DNA of 33,465 nucleotides from an uncultured bacterium. Its GTDB lineage: Bacteria; Verrucomicrobiota; Kiritimatiellia; PWTM01. Location of the stretch: positions 1 through 33,465 of the forward strand of contig CALLML010000027.1 of assembly GCA_938005705.1 (NCBI GenBank), given 5' to 3'. Position 1 is the stretch's first letter. Each line of letters starts with the position of its first letter. The position numbers and the translations under genes were made by a program. The notes under the pieces are model-generated. The model was not told the origin of the DNA, did no database searches, and saw nothing but the letters and a program-made list of their open reading frames with translations. This document shows, in pieces, positions 33,293-33,465 of this stretch.

Positions 33293-33465
33293 GCCTCTTC
33301 GCTGTTTTGTGTGGGTAGCTCATGGGACGGGCGCGAGAGCGATGGACGGCACTTGTAGGTCCAGCTTGGCGAGGAGCAGATAGATCATCGTGATGAGATT
33401 GCGAACGGAGCGGAATCCTCGGGCGCGCCGCTTGGCGGATTGGATCAGTCCGTTGATGGCCTCTA
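33293..33465 (-). mobile_element. ISL3-family insertion sequence, right end with transposase C-terminus
   Basis: From 33465 down to a TGA at 33322-33320 the minus strand encodes about 48 residues, including NGLIQSAKRRARGFRSVRNL and MIYLLLAKLDL. This matches the C-terminal tail of ISL3 (IS204/IS1001/IS1096/IS1165) transposases. After the stop, 33293-33316 reads outside-in as GCCTCTTCGCTGTTTTGTGT and onward. This resembles the GGCTCTTC-type terminal repeat of the family, with one mismatch at the second base. The element therefore probably ends at about 33293. The rest lies outside the window, so I cannot tell whether the copy is intact. Confidence 0.75.

Noticed and set aside
1..33465. tRNA, rRNA, CRISPR array or known riboswitch
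   Set aside because: Reading by eye found no tRNA-like cloverleaf, no regularly spaced repeats and no known riboswitch core. A dedicated covariance search could still find one.

Overview
The window is chromosomal DNA of about 60% GC from a Gram-negative-type bacterium. It encodes a TonB-dependent receptor, three further exported proteins (two of them probable outer-membrane beta-barrels) and a prepilin-like protein. The mix of a cytoplasmic sulfatase, a UroD-family protein, a PabB-PabC fusion and BFN/DUF151 would suit the PVC superphylum (Kiritimatiellota, Lentisphaerota or Verrucomicrobiota). No phylum marker is present, so that placement is inference.

Left part (1-10.2 kb). The left edge holds the 3' part of a degraded IS1380-type transposase ending in an 18-bp sequence that recurs, inverted, 115 bp further on. 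Two exported barrel-like proteins, HisB and a multi-pass flippase-like protein follow on the plus strand. They converge on a PabB-PabC fusion (minus). fmt (plus) is divergent from it and overlaps the 3' end of an MFS transporter (minus) by 73 bp. prmA (plus) follows a gene-free gap.

Middle (10.2-16.4 kb). A heavily decayed xanthine dehydrogenase/aldehyde oxidase large-subunit pseudogene (minus) is followed by a gap with a good sigma70-like promoter and short hairpins. Next come a small three-helix membrane protein, a membrane-anchored FHA protein and a prepilin-like protein that appears to start at CTG. A glycosyltransferase and an oligoribonuclease lie on the minus strand.

Right-middle (16.4-25.9 kb). 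A sigma70-like promoter drives phosphomannomutase and asparagine synthetase. On the minus strand are an oxidoreductase-pheS-small membrane protein group and a DUF151-galE pair. A hotdog thioesterase and a UroD-family protein lie on the plus strand.

Right part (25.9-33.5 kb). A bifunctional homocysteine methyltransferase/methylene-THF reductase lies downstream of a sulfatase (minus). A TonB receptor (plus) is divergent from the sulfatase. A large exported protein with a probable transglutaminase-like Cys-His-Asp domain follows (minus). The terminus of an ISL3-family element sits 26 bp upstream of its start codon and runs off the window.

Most genes are housekeeping (folate, Met-tRNA formylation, L11 methylation, Phe-tRNA charging, His and Asn synthesis, sugar nucleotides). 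Four gene pairs are joined by 4-nt ATGA overlaps and one by CTGA. No complete defence system, CRISPR array, tRNA or rRNA was seen. The most unusual items are the CTG-initiated prepilin-like gene beside the FHA protein, the transglutaminase-like exported protein cut off by an IS, and the decaying molybdoenzyme gene.
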